Part shown: positions 58,931 through 64,000 of the stretch, in pieces | Numbering within the stretch: position 1 is the stretch's first letter | Layout: every line of letters begins with the position of its first letter | NCBI GenBank assembly: GCA_954871525.1 | Contig: OX940864.1 | Location: forward strand, 27,460,001 to 27,524,000 | Origin: Parietaria judaica | Lineage: Eukaryota > Streptophyta > Magnoliopsida > Rosales > Urticaceae | Direction of reading: 5' to 3' | DNA length: 64,000 bases | Translations under genes and position numbers: made by a program | The notes under the pieces: generated by a model | Seen by the model: only the letters and a program-made list of their open reading frames with translations | The model's database searches: none | What the model was told of the DNA's origin: nothing

Positions 58931-60754
58931 CGCGTTCATGATAACCATACAGTCTAAACACTAAATAAGGTTTATTTTTTTCCTCTTAATCTATTGCATT
59001 GTAATTATAGTATCTTCATTAAAATTTAAAAGTGTCTTTACATTCTTTCTGCCACGATGCAATCTTTTTTTGGAAAGAATAGGATAATATAATTATATAA
59101 GTGTATATTATGGGAAATAAAAACAACAACGAACAATTGAGAATTATTTTCTTTGATAATCTATATTTATATATTATAAAAGGAAGAAGTACAAGATGAC
59201 TTGGCAAGATGTAAAAAAGCTATTGTGAAGTGAAATTTTTCAAGAATTTAAAATTTCTTTTAACAAACTCATCGCAATATATTGAGTTTTCTATTTCTAC
59301 AGATTTTGATTTTCTTTGTTTAATGAATATAGAGTGCCATAATGGCACATTCATCCATTGCGTCAAAATATAGAGGATAAACTATGGAACAACTGTTTTT
59401 ACATCCTCTTATATATACTGTATGGTGGGAAGGCTATAAGTCATTGCCTTTTAATTTATTTATTTTTTTCTTCAACTTCTTAACGAATTTACCATGTGTA
59501 TAAGTTAATACCGCTTACACAAAGCTAAGCAAGAGAGAAAAAAATATCAAAATTATATGAGTGCTTGGATGTTATAATACCTTAGGAATCGGAGGGAAAC
59601 TATATGCCGAGGAGATTCGGAGAAGTAAGTTCTTTATTTTTTTAGTTAGTAATTTACCGTTAAATTTTCTTTATTTTTTTGTTACTCACAACATGTTTTT
59701 AATGAAGAACGTGTGCACCGTACAAGGATCAAAATTAGCAACTCAATCTTCATAATTTATGCTATAATTTATTCTCTTATTAGGTATTATATGCATTTTG
59801 TTAATGCGTAAAAATGACTACAACTTATAGTCGGATCCACGGTGCGGGCCCCGAGCTGTACCCGACAGACGTGTGGGTAATTGAATGCAAAGTCAACGCA
59901 GGTTGACTGACGATCGTCAAAGATGGAGGCGAATCCTTCGTCTTGGGCGAGCCTCCAGGCTGTTCTTGGCGATCCTTGATGAACTTCTTAACGAAGTTTA
60001 CCATGTGTATAACAACCTTTGGAGCGAGAGAAGTACCTGCCTCTTAAGGACTCGCGAGTCGAAATCGGAAGAGAAGAAGACACCTTTTGCCTCTGTTTTG
60101 ACTCTTCTGAAGAGAGAAAAGAAGAAGACGAGCAAACCAGTCCATGAGCAAACCCAGAAATCTCGAGCATACCCAGAAGATGACGAACAACTCTCCAACA
60201 AAACCAGAAGATGACGAAGAACATCGATTCACAAACCCAGAAGTTCGGTGATGGTGAGGCTTCGGTGAGAGGCTGAGGTTCGTCGGCGATCGTGGTGGTG
60301 CGCGAGATGGTGAGCAGTGGAGGTGGCTAGGGCTGGGTGTTGGGATGGTTGTGAGCACACGAGAGCTAGGCTTGGTCGGGGTGAGAATGGTGTGGGTGTG
60401 AGGTATTTGGGGAAGAATGGTCGACTTCTATTTCGTCGAGGTGAAGACGAAGAGAGAGAAAAAGGAAGTCAAAATTGTTTAATTTGAAAATCCATATTTT
60501 AAGGAACTAATCATATTAAAAACGAAAGTTTTAAATCAAAATAAGTTAATTAAAAGGGTATTATAAGTATAAAATATGTGCCACCTCATCAATTGGCTAT
60601 TTTGCTAATAAAAAGGAAACTTTGGCTATTTTGCTAATCAAATGTTTCAATTTAGCTATTAGAAGCGATTTCTCAATATATATCATCTTAGTGCTTCATT
60701 TTACTTTATTCAAAGAAAAAAAAAATGCCATAAACGTCGCTTACAATGCTACAG
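58931..60754. other. Intergenic DNA; unexplained GC-rich block near 59830-60460
   Basis: AT-rich up to 59820. The GC-richer part has open frames on both strands (59885-60214 plus, 60044-60358 minus) without family features. A segment 'cttcttaacgaa(g)tttacc' followed by 'atgtgtataa' occurs at about 59477 and again at 59981. Near 60595-60645 'ggctattttgctaat' is repeated. Confidence 0.4.
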
Positions 60755-61340
60755 GGAGGATGTCTCCGGAGCTAAGAACGATGAGCCGTCCCAGCTGTTG
60801 GAGGAGAAGTCGGAGGATCAATTGGAACATGCCGTGTTCAACGACGGAGATAACAGCAGGTTCGGCAGTGAAGAATTTTGTTTTATTTTGAACACAGATA
60901 GTTTTGTTGATGAAGGATTTCTTAATCTTTGTATTATTATTTTAACTCTATTTTAAACAGTAAGGACATGGGAGTTACCAGCGAAATGCAAGATCGGGAC
61001 GAGGTGCACGGCCAGCCGAAACTCTTCGACCTATGCAAAATTGATAATGCTTGGTATGTAAATGTATCAATATTCCTATCTTACTGTTTCTTTTGTATAT
61101 TAATTAGTATCTCTCAAATCTCAATAATTGTTTTTTTTTCGTTTATTTTTGCCAGTTGATTTGTAAATTTATGTATTGGTAAGAAACCTCTCAATGTAAT
61201 TTTTTTAGGGTCACTTTGCCCAGCATCACCGAAATCTCGGAAATCTCACCCATCCTCACGTCACTTGAGAGAAGAACGAAGAACTGTTGTTGAAGGCGGA
61301 GGCTGAACGAGCTGTGCTCGGCGACGGAGATTACATGAGG
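60755..61340 (+). pseudogene. Duplicated exons of a MYB-like locus, first module
   Basis: Exon-like pieces with good splice sites lie at 60755-60859 (ends ...FNDGDNS), 60961-61053 (SKDMGVTSEM to KIDNAW) and 61209-61340. The last piece carries VTLPSITEISEISPI, then in a shifted frame ELLLKAEAERAVLGDGDYM, which is a diverged copy of the first exon and even of its intron start. Stops interrupt the joined reading. The text resembles the second module at 62590-63348. I do not recognise a domain in these pieces; the link to MYB rests on position. Confidence 0.5.
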
Positions 61341-61619
61341 TACGGTAGTCAAGAGCTTTGTTTATTTGACCACGGTTTATTAAACACAAATACATACAAA
61401 CTTTTTAGCACTTAAACCAAAGAGATTTGTTGATGAATGATTTCTTAATTATTGTATTATATTATTACTCTTCTTCCTTGTATGATTGGTATATCTCACT
61501 AATTCAATCGTAGCGCTTCTCTTAGTCACATAACACATTAATAATTTTAATCACATCTTATTTTTGTTTACATTATATAATTGGTATATCTAAATAATAA
61601 AACACTCAAATAACATAAT

Positions 61620-62467
61620 TGTTGACGTGGTTTCCCACCTCAAATAGTCAGTGTGACTTGTGAGTGTATGATATTAAGAAGATAAGAATTTGTGGAATTC
61701 GATGTCTCGCGTTGCAAATTCTTAATTACTTTGTACGTATTTATATGTATGTATATGTAAATATAAGCAATATAAATGAGACGAGGATTTTTTTTTATAG
61801 AGGTTCGTCCCAAGGCGGTAGTTGACTACGTCCTCTATTAGTTTATTGCGACAATGAACATGGACGGATAGCTACAGGCAGCAAATCACGTCTGAGAAGA
61901 GAGAAGAAAGGGAAAGTGTGAAAATACACAAAGATCTCTAAGTAGACAGAAATGCCGGATAGAAAGCTCTTGATGTATTCTCTCAGGGTTGTCTGTGTTA
62001 TTCTGAGGCTGAGCTTGGTATTTATAGGCTTCAATTCTTCCCGTTGGACTTCCAAGAATCTTGGAGTCGTCCTTCCGAGCTGACCGGGCTGGCTGGCTCA
62101 TCTTGATGACGCGTGTCCCACGACTGCGCATTCTACGCCGAGCTGGATTCTTGACCAAATGTATTTGTTGAAGACTTGACTCTGTGCTCCCGATCTTCAG
62201 CTCAATTTGAATTGAGGAGGCCGACTAGGAAATATGACGGTTCTGCCCTTCTTCTCCTTGGTTGGCGACGGATAGCTTTTGAGCTTTGGGCCGGATAGCT
62301 TCCTGTTCGTTGGGTCTTGCCTTGTCCAGACGTCCTAATAGGCTTTTGGGCTTTGCAAATGGGCCTTTATGAATAATTATTTATTCTTTAAAATATTAAG
62401 TCATAAATTTAATTAATTCATAACTTTATACTATATGTCGTATTAAAATAACGACGAATTTGTACAT
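61620..62467 (-). mobile_element. Solo LTR related to 11566-12382
   Basis: Starts TGTTGACGTGG and follows the other LTR through 'cccaaggcggtagttgacta' to 'cgaatttgtaca'. The last bases (TCAACA) are lost at the right border. No primer binding site or gag follows on either side. It lies within the intron space of the MYB-like locus. Orientation on the minus strand is by analogy with the first copy. Confidence 0.8.
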
Positions 62468-62589
62468 AGAGTTTCTTTCTTGTCAATTCACAAAACGGCC
62501 ATAGACTTCACGTTTTTATATTATTTCTATTTTTCTTGATCGATATTTTTTTATTTATTTGTTCGAACATATGGGATGTGGGAGTTAAA

Positions 62590-63348
62590 AACGATGAACC
62601 GTCGTTGCAGCTCGGTGACTCTGACCGGGCCCTTTGCGATGCGCTCGAGGTGGAGTTCCCGGGAATCTACAATTTTTTCTCCGTTGATAATCATTGGTAT
62701 ATATCACTAATTTAAATCTTAAGACGTAACTTTTTTTATTTTCGTTTGTTATTGAAGAAATTTGGTCTTTATATAATGTGATATAATAATTGGTATATCT
62801 CAAATAATAATAAAAAAACTCAAATCTAATCTTGGTGCTTTTTTTCCATTCACAAAAATGCCATAACATGAAACAAGACATTAAAGGAGATTAAATTGAT
62901 CTATTTATTGTTCGTTATGAAAAGTTTTTGGTAACTTTTCGCATGGGATTTTAATTATATCTCTTATAACTTATAAGTTACTTGTGATCATTTATTTATT
63001 TTCTTAACGTCTCGATGCAATTTTTTTTAAGGAGAACTTGCCGGACCTCAGTGATAACTCGGAAACTTACCCCATCTCCGCAGGGGACAACATCAACATC
63101 CATGTTCCGACAAGAAACATCCCCGACAGCCGCGCAACCACTTCCATTGGCGACAACTACACTCCTGGCCCCATTAACGGCTTCGTTGACAATTTAGCTC
63201 TTTCTGATCCACTCTTGTCAAGCAATGATGTGTTGCTGCCAAATGATAATACGCAATCCTCACAAGCCTTGGAGATTCAAAATGTGTTAGAGGAGTCTTA
63301 CATCGGAAAAGGCGGGTCGGTCGAGCAACAGAGCCAGAGAGAGCACCG
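62590..63348 (+). pseudogene. Duplicated exons of a MYB-like locus, second module
   Basis: Exon-like pieces: about 62590-62697 (GVKNDEPSLQLGDSD to SVDNHW, donor GTATAT) and 63032-63348 (ENLPDLSDNSETYPI through to QQSQREH, donor GTGATT). They align with KDMGVTSE...IDNAW and VTLPSITEISEISPI of the first module. The phases of the two pieces do not match by one base, so the reading frame is broken or my acceptor is wrong. Low-complexity Asn/Ser-rich protein, as in the activation regions of transcription factors. Confidence 0.5.
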
Positions 63349-63463
63349 GTGATTATCATTTTCTTACCAATTTTTTTATTATTATTATTGTAGTAGAAAT
63401 CTCGCATGGTAATTATTTTGTTGTTCTTTTTAAAGGGTTTCTCTATTTCTTTAACTTTTCTAG

Positions 63464-63815
63464 ATTATACAGTGATGGTATCTTTGTGGCGGCCAACCAG
63501 AGTGGTGTGGTGGTGGAGCAACATATGAACAAAGGAGCATGGACTAAGGAAGAACACGGGTAACATTCAGATTTTATTTTTTAAAATATTTTTCCATATA
63601 ATTACGAAAGAAATTTTGTTAATCTCACTATACGTACTACAATTCTTCTTCATTCCACTCTAAAATAATATTTACTTTAAATCTTTACGCAACATATTGT
63701 TCATAGAGGGAGCACGGTAAAGGTAAATGGAAGAAAATCGCAAGTATTGTGGGTACAAGGACATGGTCCCAGGTGGCGAGCCATGCCTAGAAGTATTTCT
63801 ATGCCATGAAAATAT
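63464..63815 (+). pseudogene. MYB-related (SHAQKYF-type) gene, interrupted in the motif
   Basis: Exon 63464-63559 joins in phase to 63348 and reads YSDGIFVAANQSG to MNKGAWTKEEHG, the start of a single-repeat MYB domain. The next exon (from about 63709) gives HGKGKWKKIASIVGTRTWSQ then VASHA, then TAG (63788-63790), then KYFYAM. The Gln codon of SHAQKYF is thus a stop. The part expected between EEH and GKGKW (a helix such as xLFLxGLxK) is also missing. This class of MYB protein binds I-box or TATCCA-like elements. As read, the product lacks a complete domain. Confidence 0.75.
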
Positions 63816-64000
63816 GACAAACGAACGCGATCAGCTCCGAAATCTACAATAGACACCCAAGAAACGAAGGATATGTGAGGACGAGTCGAGCAGATTGGTT
63901 AAGACATGCTACATACCCGACAACTACGGTTCGGTGCTCAATAACAGCCCTCAACTCGTTCACAGCTCAGCTCAGTGTCGAGAGAGCAACACTCTCTGTT
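63816..64000. other. Tail of the MYB-like locus
   Basis: The frame after KYFYAM soon meets another stop. No further feature is seen before the window ends. Confidence 0.4.

Noticed and set aside
59885..60358. Open frames of about 100 residues on both strands
   Set aside because: Low-complexity, overlapping, no recognised motif and no convincing splice context.

Overview
The window is nuclear DNA of a flowering plant, probably a eudicot. The host genes are intron-rich, and their proteins read as orthologues of plant-specific or plant-type families: CDKF-type kinase, CPP/TSO1-like CXC protein, AIM1-type peroxisomal multifunctional protein and ABI-like SCAR/WAVE subunit. The DNA between them is AT-rich and full of plant LTR retrotransposons, hAT, Mutator-like and MITE elements. 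I cannot name the species from sequence alone.

Layout. 0.5-0.9 kb: a Mutator-type foldback element with a perfect 9-bp target duplication. 1.4-3.5 kb (-): a CDKF;1-like kinase, 2 exons. 3.6-4.2 kb: degenerate tandem repeat. 4.75-7.1 kb (+): a CHMP7-like ESCRT-III gene, 7 exons. 9.9-12.4 kb (-): one LTR plus a broken gag of a Ty3-type element. 12.4-14.1 kb: two hAT-type non-autonomous elements. 14.7-16.9 kb (+): a TCX5/6-like CXC gene, 8 exons, whose last codons are cut off by a gag-only LTR element (16931-19221) with identical LTRs. 19.8-20.9 kb: two more small DNA transposons. 22.9-27.3 kb (-): a complete 18-exon AIM1-like gene ending in a PTS1 tripeptide. 30.1-33.1 kb (+): an 8-exon ABI-like gene with a solo LTR in intron 2.

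31.2-49.9 kb is the most unusual part. A 9.7-kb Sirevirus-type Copia element (35702-45450) lies between two almost identical 4.4-kb copies of ABIL exons 3-8 plus downstream DNA. The LTR at 35702 is preceded by the 3' internal end of the same element and followed by a primer binding site, so it was once shared by two elements in tandem. The layout fits LTR-LTR unequal crossover followed by a microhomology join. Downstream (48.2-54.5 kb), long Mutator-like arms enclose a decayed hAT transposase that is itself split by a 2.1-kb solo LTR. A 4.3-kb LTR element without a recognised gene follows (54655-58925). The right end (60.75-63.8 kb) holds a decayed MYB-like (SHAQKYF) locus with duplicated exons, a solo LTR between them and a stop codon inside the SHAQKYF motif.

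The five host genes do not form a pathway. They are housekeeping or regulatory genes (CDK activation, membrane remodelling, cell-cycle/meristem transcription, beta-oxidation, actin nucleation) embedded in transposon-rich DNA. Exon borders were set by reading splice sites and keeping the frame. All five open frames join without a break. Homologies are from recall of the families, since no search could be run.
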